A stretch of DNA of 11,454 nucleotides from an uncultured Collinsella sp. (GCA_958403205.1 CATXWM010000049.1:1-11454); one strand, 5' to 3'. Positions 1 to 7,033 are shown, counted from the stretch's first letter. Translations and numbers: made by a program. The notes: generated by a model not told the origin, from the letters alone.

Positions 1-1276
1 GCACGCGGTTGGCCATGTCGGTCTTCTGCTGCAGGTTGGTCTTGATGCTCTGGCGCGTCTTTTCGGCGTTCTCGCGCGAGCGCTTGTTGATGAGCACCTG
101 CTCCATGATCTTGTTGGCGGCGTCTTTGTTCTCGATCAAGTAGGTCGAGAGACGCTCCTTAAAGAAGGCCGTCATAGCCTGCTGGATAAAGCGGTTGTTG
201 ATGGCCTTCTTAGTCTGGTTTTCATAGGACGTCTGGGTGGAGAAGCAGTTGGTCACCAGCACCAGGCAGTCCTGGACGTCTTGCCACTTAATGCCGCTCT
301 CATTTTTGTTGTACTTGCCCTGTTGCTTGATGTAGGCATCGATGGCGCTGGTCAGAGCGCTGCGGGCGGCCTTCTCGGGCGAACCGCCGTTCTCGAGCCA
401 CGATGAGTTGTGGTAGTACTCCTGCATCATGAAGGTGCGCGAGAAGCACATGCACGCGGTAATCTTCACGTTGTAGTCGGGCAGGTCCTCGCGATCGCGA
501 CCGCGACGGTCGGCCTCGATAAAGAAGGGCTCGGTAAGGTAGTCGGTGCCGACCTTCTCGAGCACGTAGTCCTCGATGCCCTTGGGGTAGCAAAAGTCCT
601 CTTCGGAAAACTCGCCATCGTCGCCCTCGATGCGCAGGCGGAAGGTCACGTTGGCGTTGACCACGGCCTGACGGCGCATGGTCTCGCGATACCAATCGTG
701 GGGAATGCTAATCGAGGTAAAGACCTCAAGATCGGGGCGCCACTTGATAGTGGTGCCGGTGCGGTTCTCGTCGCTGGGCTCAATCTCGAGTGCCTTCTTC
801 TTGGCGCCGACAACCTTGCCCTTCTTAAAGTGTAAGGAGTACTTGTTACCGTCACGCCAGACGGTAACGTCCATGTACTCGGAAGCGTACTGGGTCGCGC
901 ACGAGCCCAGGCCATTGGTGCCGAGCGAGAAGTCGTAGTCGCCGCCCTGGTTGTTATTGTATTTGCCGCCGGCGTAGAGCTCGCAAAAGACGAGCTCCCA
1001 GTTAAAGCGCTTCTCGGAAGGGTTCCAGTCGAGCGGGCAACCACGGCCATTGTCCTCTACCTGAATGGAGCCATCGCGAAAGGCGGTAAGGGTGATGAGC
1101 TTGCCGTAGCCCTGGCGCGCCTCGTCAACGGCGTTGGACAGGATCTCGAAGGCGGCATGCGCGCAGCCGTCGAGTCCGTCCGAGCCAAAGATGACGGCGG
1201 GGCGCAGGCGTACGCGCTCCTCGTCCTTGAGCTGGCGGATACTGTCGTTACCATAGTTTGCGGTGTTTTTTGCCAT
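1..1276 (-). CDS. Divergent type IIA DNA topoisomerase subunit B (GyrB/ParE-like), C-terminus outside window
   Basis: This is the ATP-binding subunit of a gyrase/topoisomerase IV-type enzyme; 425 codons are visible before the window edge. The GHKL ATPase boxes are clear: EILSNAVDEA (residues 44-53), DNGRGCPLD (75-83), LYAGGKY (100-106), the ATP-lid loop GTNGLG (119-124) and GTTIKWRPD (174-182). A transducer domain follows, ending in the QTK loop (354-356, in YENQTKKAIN) whose Lys contacts ATP in GyrB. The Toprim domain would lie beyond the edge. ATG 1276 is the first start: an in-frame TAA lies ten codons upstream. AAGGAG sits about 16 nt upstream, a long spacing. Standard bacterial GyrB has GGLHGVG in the lid, so this is a diverged paralogue rather than housekeeping gyrB. 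Which A subunit it pairs with cannot be seen. The type II topoisomerase B assignment is firm; gyrB versus parE is open. Confidence 0.92.
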   Translation of the reverse strand, partial: MAKNTANYGNDSIRQLKDEERVRLRPAVIFGSDGLDGCAHAAFEILSNAVDEARQGYGKLITLTAFRDGSIQVEDNGRGCPLDWNPSEKRFNWELVFCELYAGGKYNNNQGGDYDFSLGTNGLGSCATQYASEYMDVTVWRDGNKYSLHFKKGKVVGAKKKALEIEPSDENRTGTTIKWRPDLEVFTSISIPHDWYRETMRRQAVVNANVTFRLRIEGDDGEFSEEDFCYPKGIEDYVLEKVGTDYLTEPFFIEADRRGRDREDLPDYNVKITACMCFSRTFMMQEYYHNSSWLENGGSPEKAARSALTSAIDAYIKQQGKYNKNESGIKWQDVQDCLVLVTNCFSTQTSYENQTKKAINNRFIQQAMTAFFKERLSTYLIENKDAANKIMEQVLINKRSRENAEKTRQSIKTNLQQKTDMANRV

Positions 1277-1330
1277 ACTCGCTCTCTCGGTGCTCCTTTG
1301 CTGCGTTTAAGTCATATAGATAGTCAAGGT

Positions 1331-1359
1331 AGCATAGCCCAGCCCACAGACGATTCCAA
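1331..1359 (-). promoter_or_regulatory. Candidate sigma-70 promoter for the topoisomerase gene
   Basis: Read on the minus strand there is TTGGAA (1359-1354), a 17-nt spacer and TATGCT (1336-1331). This would start transcription near 1324, about 48 nt before the ATG. The match is moderate and was judged by eye only. The 9-bp inverted repeat 1372-1400 lies just upstream of the -35 box, where a regulator could act. Confidence 0.45.
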
Positions 1360-1371
1360 CCAACACGAAAT

Positions 1372-1400
1372 CCATCGAACAATCGTTCGGAGTTCGATGG
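1372..1400. repeat. Inverted repeat, 9-bp perfect arms
   Basis: CCATCGAAC (1372-1380) and GTTCGATGG (1392-1400) are exact reverse complements separated by 11 nt. The spacer also holds GTTCG, which can pair with CGAAC in the left arm, so two foldings compete. It lies between the two divergent promoters and is not inside a gene. It could be an operator or part of a larger palindromic element. Confidence 0.7.
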
Positions 1401-1401
1401 A

Positions 1402-1461
1402 GATTCGTTTACTCGGACAAAACCGAGTCGGCTCTGTCCGAGTAAGTTTGAATAGCGAATC
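1402..1461. repeat. Nested inverted repeat, 11-bp perfect core arms
   Basis: The core arms TTACTCGGACA (1409-1419) and TGTCCGAGTAA (1435-1445) are perfect reverse complements around a 15-nt loop. A second pair, GATTCG (1402-1407) and CGAATC (1456-1461), flanks them. The loop contains CCGAGT (1423-1428), which can also pair with ACTCGG of the left arm (1411-1416). Two mutually exclusive stems are therefore possible if the region is transcribed. No poly-T run follows, so this is not a plain terminator. A protein-binding operator or a palindromic repeat element fits better. Confidence 0.75.
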
Positions 1462-1465
1462 GAAA

Positions 1466-1495
1466 TTGCTATGTCCGCATAGCGATGGCGGATAT
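1466..1495. repeat. Overlapping small hairpins
   Basis: GCTATG (1468-1473) and CATAGC (1478-1483) form a perfect 6-bp stem with loop TCCG. ATGTCCGC (1471-1478) can instead pair with GCGGATAT (1488-1495), with one G-T pair. The two foldings exclude each other. The CGGATAT at 1489-1495 recurs at 1563-1569, on the other side of the plus-strand promoter. Confidence 0.5.
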
Positions 1496-1502
1496 GGTTT
1501 CC

Positions 1503-1580
1503 GTAATGACAGATATAGTTGACATTGGCTGATAGATGCAATATATATGTGTCATGTTGCAACGGATATCTGTCCATTAC
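1503..1580. promoter_or_regulatory. Inverted repeat arms bracketing the regulator promoter (candidate operator)
   Basis: GTAATGACAGATAT (1503-1516) and ATATCTGTCCATTAC (1566-1580) are reverse complements apart from one extra base in the right arm. The arms lie on either side of the promoter 1519-1547: one directly upstream of the -35 box, the other about 12 to 26 nt after the predicted start site. A transcript would contain only the right arm, so an RNA hairpin is unlikely. Binding of the XRE-type protein encoded next to it, as autoregulation, is the simplest reading. The palindrome GTTGCAAC (1556-1563) sits just inside the right arm. Confidence 0.55.
1519..1547 (+). promoter_or_regulatory. 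Strong sigma-70-type promoter for the XRE/membrane-protein operon
   Basis: A perfect -35 box TTGACA (1519-1524), a 17-nt spacer and a -10 box TATATA (1542-1547) predict a start near 1554 and a leader of about 42 nt. This box layout rules out the upstream in-frame ATG at 1536 as the start of the regulator gene, because that codon lies inside the promoter. Confidence 0.8.
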
Positions 1581-1595
1581 TACGAAAGGAACTCC

Positions 1596-1826
1596 ATGCC
1601 GGGCAAAAAGAACCTACGCATGAAGGCGGCGCGCGCGGCGGTTGGCCTTTCGCAAGCTGACTTGGCCGAGGCCGTGGGCGTTACGCGCCAGACCATCGGC
1701 CTGATCGAGGCGGGCGGCTACAACCCCACGCTCAATTTGTGCGTGGCAATCTGTAAAGCGCTACGCGTTACGTTGAACGACTTGTTTTGGGAAGACGAGA
1801 GCGACGTCGACCCTGACGCTCTTTAG
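1596..1826 (+). CDS. Small XRE-family helix-turn-helix transcriptional regulator
   Basis: This 76-residue protein is essentially one Cro/C1-type helix-turn-helix domain. Residues about 8-65 carry the family pattern: GLSQADLAEAVGVTRQTIGLIE, the scaffold and recognition helices, then NPTLNLCVAICKALRVTLNDLFW. An acidic tail (EDESDVDPD) follows. ATG 1596 is chosen because AAAGGA lies 5 nt upstream; the earlier in-frame ATG at 1536 falls within the promoter. The stop codon TAG is part of the next gene's ribosome-binding site, so the two genes are co-transcribed and probably translationally coupled. Short XRE proteins of this kind commonly sit before an integral membrane protein gene in Firmicutes and Actinobacteria and repress their own operon. 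The inverted repeat around the promoter fits that. Its ligand is unknown. Confidence 0.93.
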   Translation: MPGKKNLRMKAARAAVGLSQADLAEAVGVTRQTIGLIEAGGYNPTLNLCVAICKALRVTLNDLFWEDESDVDPDAL

Positions 1827-1835
1827 GAGTTCGCT

Positions 1836-2420
1836 ATGAAATTTGAAGATTTAAAACTCGTGCAAAAGTGGCGTGAATATGCCGGCCCAAAGGATGAGCG
1901 CCTGGAGGCTGAGAGCGCGAAGATCTACAAGATTGGTTTCGTGCTGCTTTCGTTTGGCATGTTGATGATCTTTTTCTACCAGTTTATAGCTCGACAGGTT
2001 GCGTGGGTTCACAGCGACGCCAGTGAAATGCCGCATGGCTTTGCAACGCCGTTCGAGGCAGCCATGTATTTGTGGCTCGTTCTCGTGATGTTGATTTGCG
2101 CAGGACTGCAAACGCGGAAGGGCTATGTCGATACCAATCGTTTTGGGCAAACCGAGTATCTTCCTGTTGGATATTTCCTGCTTCTCAGCGGTCTTAGCGG
2201 CGCCGCGTTCGCGCTTGTTATTGCCGCAATGCGCTGTATCGCTGAGGCGCAGATCGTGCCGCTCGAAAGCGTCTTTTGGTTGGCGAACCTGGCCACGGGT
2301 GTGTTCTGCGGCGCGACGATTTTCGCGGCCACGTTTGCTGTCCTGTGCGCAACGTTTTTCACGGCGAAAAGACGCCGTGCCAAGCTCGAGGCAGAACTCG
2401 ACTCCACTGACGATATCTAA
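1836..2420 (+). CDS. Four-helix integral membrane protein paired with XRE regulator, function unknown
   Basis: This is a 194-residue protein with a charged cytoplasmic N-terminus (residues 1-30) and four hydrophobic segments at about 33-52, 76-92, 110-131 and 147-173. It ends in a basic-then-acidic tail containing KRRRAKLEAELDS. No enzyme motif is visible. TAGGAG (1824-1829), made in part by the previous stop codon, is 6 nt upstream of the ATG. Length, topology and pairing resemble the small DUF membrane proteins that accompany XRE regulators in gut Gram-positives, for example DUF6773- or DUF3796-like families, but I cannot assign one. It ends just before the hairpin at 2426-2461. Such pairs are often linked to envelope stress, though nothing in the sequence shows that here. 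Confidence 0.85.
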   Translation: MKFEDLKLVQKWREYAGPKDERLEAESAKIYKIGFVLLSFGMLMIFFYQFIARQVAWVHSDASEMPHGFATPFEAAMYLWLVLVMLICAGLQTRKGYVDTNRFGQTEYLPVGYFLLLSGLSGAAFALVIAAMRCIAEAQIVPLESVFWLANLATGVFCGATIFAATFAVLCATFFTAKRRRAKLEAELDSTDDI

Positions 2421-2425
2421 TGCGT

Positions 2426-2461
2426 AATGGGCTGGCTCTGGGTATCCAGAACCAGCCCATT
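2426..2461 (+). terminator. Strong hairpin terminator between convergent operons
   Basis: AATGGGCTGG (2426-2435) pairs perfectly with CCAGCCCATT (2452-2461). After one mismatch, TCTGG/CCAGA extends the stem around a GTAT loop. It begins 5 nt after the stop of the membrane-protein gene. The T-run after the stem is short on the plus strand and weaker still on the minus strand, so it may serve both directions imperfectly. A second, weaker stem, CTCTCA/TGAGAG (2488-2493 and 2504-2509), follows the stop codon of the minus-strand surface protein gene. Confidence 0.75.
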
Positions 2462-2509
2462 TGATGTTCGATGAGCCGAGTCGGCGTCTCTCACAAAGGT
2501 AACTGAGAG

Positions 2510-5500
2510 CTAGTGAGGCTTATCAGAATTGACCTCATCGGCGGTGTCTTTTTCGAGTGCTGTGCGGCGGGCGCTGTAGGCGACGAGGCCGGCGCCTGCC
2601 GCGGCGAGTGCTGCAGCGGCTGCCGTAAGGGGAGCGTTGACGTCGCCCGTGCCCGCAAGCGCGCCCGCTTTTCCGGAGCGCTTGTTATTGCTGTGGTCCT
2701 TGCCACTGCCGGAGCCACTGCCGCTACCGGAGCTGCTTCCGCCGGAGCCACCTCCACTCGAGCCGCCACTGCCGTCCGCCGTCATCGGTGCATCGTGAAG
2801 CCCCGTCGTATCCGCGTTGTCGCATACGCCGACCTGAACTTCTGAGCGTTCGCATGCCGCGTCGGGCACATGAAGCTCGTGCAGCACGGCACCCAGCGCC
2901 GAGTTTGCGCCCGGTCGAATTTCCTCGAGCGTTACGGGATCGAGCGCCACCAGATTGCGCGCCTTCGCATATAGCGTTACACGTTTGCCCACTTCATCGC
3001 TCCAACTCTCGGGGATGGCGAAGCTCATGCGGAACTGTGCCGTGCAACCCGGTGCCAGCACGGCGTTGCCACTGTCGGCTACCAGTGGGTGCGTTGCAAA
3101 AGGTGTGCCCAGCGTTTCGAGCGCGTACTTCACGTGTGCCATGTCGTTGGCCGAAGCATCCTCGGCAAGCTCCGGATCGTAGATCGATGCCATGCGTGCG
3201 TTTGCTCCGAACCCGATGGATGCGCTGGAGAACGGCTGGCTGGAGCCCTCTCGGTACAGATCGATTGTGCCAGCGGTCAGCAAGGTGTTGCCGTCGTTTC
3301 GCACCGTGACCATGAAGGATTCTCCTGCTGCTCCGGGCACCACTGCGCCCGAGGTGGCGACCGCGCCCGTCGGAGTGGCACACGCCACCAAGGGTACTTC
3401 GATGCCGTGCAGCTCTGCCTCGCTCTTCTCTGCGCTCACAATGTGCGTGGCGAGCGTGGAGAGCATGCCTCCCGACGTCAAAAATGTCGTTATCTGATCG
3501 ACGGGATGGTCCAGCTCGCACATCACGAACGGCTCCGTGAACAGATCGCCTGCCAAGGTGCTGGCGAAGATGCGGAAGTGCTTGCCCATCACTGCTACCG
3601 GGTTGCCTTCTTCGTCGTAGGTTTGTCCCACCTTGCCATCGGTGTTCTCTACATAGAGCACGCACCTGCCGTTGTTGCTTACGCTAAACGATGCCGGGCC
3701 ACAGCCTGCGGCACCCACGGGCTGCGTTGCAAATGCCGATGCGCCTCGTGCCCAAGTAATATGCTGCAGCTGCTCGTTGACGGTAGCCAAAAAGCCCGTG
3801 TGCTGCGGCCACGGCACCGCGTGGGGTACTGTGGCATCTGGTGACATAACGCCCCAGCCCGCAATGGACTGGCCGATCACGGCGTACGATGCGCAGCCAC
3901 AACCGCCTGCGGTCTCGTATGCAACGGGAACCACCATTTTGCCGTTGATATTCTCGGGCGTGCCCAGCTCGATGCTCGACGGTGCCTGCGGAAAGCGGAG
4001 GACCTGACGGAACGTGAGACTGTCGCCCGAAACGTCCGACCACAGGGTAAAGCACTCCAGCGCAACCTCGGCCTCGCTGCCGAGCGTCTTTTCTGCGGTG
4101 GTTCCGCGGCGGTGGAGGTAGGCGCCCGACAGGCGCCCGTCGACAAGTGTCTTGCCCACCGTGATACGTGGGCACTGCAGGCAATGGTAGCCATCCTCCT
4201 GAAGGCGGCCGCGCGAGATGCTGCGCCACGACGTGTGCGATATCACGCGAACTCCGTCGTTGCTTATGCGCAGGCGCACAACGGACAGTATGCCGGATGT
4301 GCTCGCCGTATCGAAAAGGGTGTTGTCACCGGCGGGGCGCTCGCCCGAGACCAGCAGCACGTAGGCGTCCTGGTTTCCTCTTCCGTCCGTATATTCCACC
4401 ACGTCGAAGTCGTAATCGTATATGCCGTCGCGCTCCACGTCGCCCTCGCCAAACCCAAGGGGAAAGTCCACAGGCGTGGGAGCGGACCACGTTCCGTTTG
4501 CCTTTGTGTGTACCACCAGGCGCGAGCGACCATTGTCGCCGTATCGCACCGAGGCGATACGGAACAGGCATTCCACGCCGGCAATCATTGCCAGCTTCAT
4601 GTGGGCTTCGCTGAGCACGCCAGCAAACAGCACGTTGTCGCTCGAGGGTTTTACGCCGCCACGCTCGTCCTCCGACACGCCGGCAGAATTGGCGTTCGGG
4701 TCGGCAACGGTGTTCGTTGCCTGACCGATGTAGGTGTACTCATACATCGGCGCGGCGTTTTCGTCGTTCTCCATCAGCACGTGGACGAAATGCTCGATCT
4801 GTCCCGTGTCGTCGCTTTCTGCATCCGCCTCGAGCTCAATGCGCGTGACCGCCCGCTCCCAATCGCGCACGACAGGCGCGGCGTTTACGGCAGTGGCCTT
4901 AACCTCGGCGCGTGCGAGTAGTTCGGCGTTGGTGACGATGGTGGCCGATGCGATAAATTGCGGCACGCCGCCCGCCTCAATGTTGCCGGCCGAGCCGAAG
5001 CAGACATCCAGCGTATAAGGCGTATCTCCACCCAATGCGAGCTCAGAGCGCTGGAGCACATACTGGTCGCCATTGTTCATCGACATATTCCACGAATCGA
5101 TGAGTGTGGGCCACGACCCCGACCAAGCCTTGGTGGTCCACTTGAACATTACGAACTGGAGTATCACGTCGACATCGACGTCTGCACCTACGCGCAGTCG
5201 CGGAAGCTGGTGTCCATCTGCCTTCTCGTACCCAATGAACAGCGTGAGGGATGCGGCGCCGCGCACGGCAGACGAAGCGACGCCTGCAACGCCGGCGCCA
5301 AAGGTGACGGCAAGCCCGATCTGGATGGTGAACGAGCCCGACGTGTTTGAATAGTCGAGCGAAATGTTTTTAAAAAACGCCGCGCCGCTGCCGTGCGTGT
5401 GGGCACCCACGGCGAGCGCCAGTTTTGCCAGCACCCAGGGATTGACGTTTAGGAAAAATGGCACCGGTCCTAGGGTAAACTGCTCGGTCCAATTGAGGTC

Positions 5501-6877
5501 GGTTCTTACCTGGAAGAGGGCCTTAATATTGCCGTATGCGGGGTCGTTGTTGTTACCCCAGGTTTTGCCCACCCAATCGTAGGCGAGCGAGCCGTACAGC
5601 TGTGTGGCGATATCCATCGTGAACAGCGGCGTGCAATGGTGGCGAAGGAGCTTGGTGTTTCTTGGATCGGTGCCCGATCCGGCACTCATGCTCTTGTACT
5701 GGTTCCACTTCCCCTCCATCTCGTCGAGGTAGCGGTTTGCTTGCTTGGCGCCCGACTCGCGCGGCGATTTCTTCCAGTATTCCGGATCAGGGTTGCCCGA
5801 ATCGTTCATATAGCTAGCTGGTTTGTACCCTCCGCCAAACAGCACGTATCCAGCAAACGAGAAATCGAACAGAATGGGAAATGTGGGCATCCAGCACGTG
5901 AACTTATTGCCGCCGATACCGGGAAACGCCGCGGGGAAATCAAACGGAGTGATCTCTTGGTCCATGGTGGTGGGAATGATGGTGGTCAAGCCCGATTCCG
6001 CCTTTGCGGCCGGCGCGGTGACAACGGCCATAGGGGATGAGAACGTGTAGGTTTTGCCCTGGTAGTCGAGCATAAAGCGCAGCTTGCACCCTTCCTCCAG
6101 AAGGCCCGAAACTGCATCGAGGAACGTGTCTTCGAGTGTGAACGTTGCCAGATTATCCGCGCCCGATGCGCTGGCCTTGATCTGGCCGATCTGCGTGACG
6201 GTTTCGGTTGAGCTGCCCGCGGCAGGCGTCACTTTGTTGATGCGCAGCGTTGCCTGTCCACCCTGTGGCAGATGTGCCTGCACGGTAAAGTCGTGCGTAT
6301 CGGGCTGCTCGTTTGCCGTGTCGTCCTTCGGCAATGCCATGAACGTGGCTTCAGCGTACTGGATGTCCCATTCGTCGAATGTGAGCTGGCGGAAGTACGG
6401 CTCGCCGTCGGAAAGCGGACGCGTGGGAGCGGTAATGGCAGTACCGCCCAGAATGCGAGCGAGGGGAATCTCGACATCACGGTAGCCCGCCACGCTAATG
6501 GAAATGCCGCCGTTAAAGTCGTACGCGTCGAGAAGCGTTGCCTCGTCCACGTAGCCTTCCGAAAGCGGCGCGACCTCAAAGATGGCCGTGCCTTCGTCAT
6601 CGGTCGTGGCGGTGAGCTGCTTGCCTGCGGCATAGCGCGATGTGAGCGTGACCTGGGCACCCGTGATGGGCGTATTCTTGTTGGCGACGTCGACCACGAC
6701 CACACCAAACATGGTGCGCGAGAGCACCAAGACCTTGAAGGGATCATCTTCGTCGGCGTATGCCTCGGCGGGGGCGAACGGCAATATGAAGGCGTTTGCG
6801 CTTCCCGGCACGCGCGGCAACATAATGCTCGCCAGCGAGGACGCTCCGGCAACAAGTAACGAACGGCGATCAAGCAT
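2510..6877 (-). CDS. Giant exported, wall-anchored protein (Tat-like signal, LAGTG sorting signal), function unknown
   Basis: This 1455-residue protein starts at ATG 6877, where GGGAG lies 6 nt upstream and the protein opens with a twin-arginine signal (DRRSLLVAG). A GTG-started extension to 7009 has no such support. The h-region spans about 6-22, with likely cleavage after AYA (39-41). Residues 47-150 resemble a carboxypeptidase-regulatory/Ig-like beta-sandwich (ITGAQVTL, DDEGTAIFEV, GYRDVEIPL). Residues 160-620 are unrecognised, rich in aromatic and Gly residues. Residues 740-1150 contain beta-rich, propeller-like stretches (LVVHTKANGTWSAPTPV). Residues 1165-1315 look like another Ig/CARDB-type module. 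A Gly/Ser stalk (1369-1392), LAGTG (1407-1411), a hydrophobic helix (1415-1436) and RR (1437-1438) form a sorting signal. There are 17 cysteines, including CLQC (899-902) and CGC (993-995). The LuxR-type gene directly upstream is a likely regulator. A role as adhesin or glycan binder is only a guess. Confidence 0.9.
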   Translation of the reverse strand: MLDRRSLLVAGASSLASIMLPRVPGSANAFILPFAPAEAYADEDDPFKVLVLSRTMFGVVVVDVANKNTPITGAQVTLTSRYAAGKQLTATTDDEGTAIFEVAPLSEGYVDEATLLDAYDFNGGISISVAGYRDVEIPLARILGGTAITAPTRPLSDGEPYFRQLTFDEWDIQYAEATFMALPKDDTANEQPDTHDFTVQAHLPQGGQATLRINKVTPAAGSSTETVTQIGQIKASASGADNLATFTLEDTFLDAVSGLLEEGCKLRFMLDYQGKTYTFSSPMAVVTAPAAKAESGLTTIIPTTMDQEITPFDFPAAFPGIGGNKFTCWMPTFPILFDFSFAGYVLFGGGYKPASYMNDSGNPDPEYWKKSPRESGAKQANRYLDEMEGKWNQYKSMSAGSGTDPRNTKLLRHHCTPLFTMDIATQLYGSLAYDWVGKTWGNNNDPAYGNIKALFQVRTDLNWTEQFTLGPVPFFLNVNPWVLAKLALAVGAHTHGSGAAFFKNISLDYSNTSGSFTIQIGLAVTFGAGVAGVASSAVRGAASLTLFIGYEKADGHQLPRLRVGADVDVDVILQFVMFKWTTKAWSGSWPTLIDSWNMSMNNGDQYVLQRSELALGGDTPYTLDVCFGSAGNIEAGGVPQFIASATIVTNAELLARAEVKATAVNAAPVVRDWERAVTRIELEADAESDDTGQIEHFVHVLMENDENAAPMYEYTYIGQATNTVADPNANSAGVSEDERGGVKPSSDNVLFAGVLSEAHMKLAMIAGVECLFRIASVRYGDNGRSRLVVHTKANGTWSAPTPVDFPLGFGEGDVERDGIYDYDFDVVEYTDGRGNQDAYVLLVSGERPAGDNTLFDTASTSGILSVVRLRISNDGVRVISHTSWRSISRGRLQEDGYHCLQCPRITVGKTLVDGRLSGAYLHRRGTTAEKTLGSEAEVALECFTLWSDVSGDSLTFRQVLRFPQAPSSIELGTPENINGKMVVPVAYETAGGCGCASYAVIGQSIAGWGVMSPDATVPHAVPWPQHTGFLATVNEQLQHITWARGASAFATQPVGAAGCGPASFSVSNNGRCVLYVENTDGKVGQTYDEEGNPVAVMGKHFRIFASTLAGDLFTEPFVMCELDHPVDQITTFLTSGGMLSTLATHIVSAEKSEAELHGIEVPLVACATPTGAVATSGAVVPGAAGESFMVTVRNDGNTLLTAGTIDLYREGSSQPFSSASIGFGANARMASIYDPELAEDASANDMAHVKYALETLGTPFATHPLVADSGNAVLAPGCTAQFRMSFAIPESWSDEVGKRVTLYAKARNLVALDPVTLEEIRPGANSALGAVLHELHVPDAACERSEVQVGVCDNADTTGLHDAPMTADGSGGSSGGGSGGSSSGSGSGSGSGKDHSNNKRSGKAGALAGTGDVNAPLTAAAAALAAAGAGLVAYSARRTALEKDTADEVNSDKPH
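2645..2659 (-). other. LAGTG sortase recognition motif codons
   Basis: These codons encode LAGTG, followed by Asp, a 22-residue Ala-rich helix, Arg-Arg and a 17-residue acidic tail. LAxTG, rather than LPxTG, is the motif known for class E sortases of high-G+C Gram-positives. No sortase gene is in the window. Confidence 0.75.
2702..2776 (-). repeat. Low-complexity Gly/Ser stalk coding repeat
   Basis: This stretch of imperfect GGN and AGY/TCN codon repeats encodes 24 Gly/Ser residues plus a leading Asp. It ends in several Ser-Gly dipeptides just before the sorting signal. Such linkers span the peptidoglycan in wall-anchored proteins. The repeats make the length prone to variation between strains. 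Confidence 0.8.
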
Positions 6878-7033
6878 CTTTGGCTCCCATCCCGCAGGTA
6901 TCGGTGGAAATAATCCAATTTTGCGAGAAGGCATCCTGTCACGGTAGTGCCGTCCGAGGGCCAAAATGTCCAATTTGAGCGAGCGAAGCGCCGGGGCTCC
7001 GGGGCGCACGTGCCGCGCTAGGCAGTCTGGCCG
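6878..7033 (-). promoter_or_regulatory. Intergenic leader of the surface protein gene with paired AAATTGGA motifs
   Basis: This 156-bp gap lies between the LuxR-type gene and the surface protein gene. It has two direct copies of AAATTGGA on the minus strand (6976-6969 and 6921-6914), 55 bp apart and each followed three bases later by TTT. A GC-rich stem GCGCC/GGCGC lies near the LuxR stop codon. I find no convincing -35/-10 pair, so an activator-dependent promoter or read-through from the LuxR-type gene are both possible. Confidence 0.3.

Noticed and set aside
1248..1577. 109-codon minus-strand frame across the intergenic region
   Set aside because: Its composition is atypical, it crosses both promoters and all inverted repeats, and it has no family resemblance. 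It also overlaps the start of the topoisomerase gene out of frame.
1536..1595. 20-codon N-terminal extension of the XRE regulator
   Set aside because: The ATG at 1536 lies inside the promoter, upstream of the predicted transcription start. AAAGGA directly precedes ATG 1596.
2488..2509. CTCTCA/TGAGAG hairpin as a main terminator of the surface gene
   Set aside because: The stem is only 6 bp with a 10-nt loop and no T-run. The hairpin at 2426-2461 is far stronger.
2699..2776. CRISPR or tandem-repeat array
   Set aside because: The repeats are degenerate Gly/Ser codons inside an intact reading frame, with no spacer structure.
2788..6859. Many open frames of 70-270 codons on the plus strand, for example 4112-4921 and 3089-3844
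   Set aside because: They are antisense or frame shadows of the 1455-residue gene in G+C-rich DNA. They lack ribosome-binding sites and recognisable domains, and the minus frame has domain, signal and sorting-motif support.
6878..7009. 44-codon N-terminal extension of the surface protein starting with GTG
   Set aside because: It would put the twin-arginine signal 47 residues inside the protein. ATG 6877 has its own ribosome-binding site and gives a normal signal peptide.
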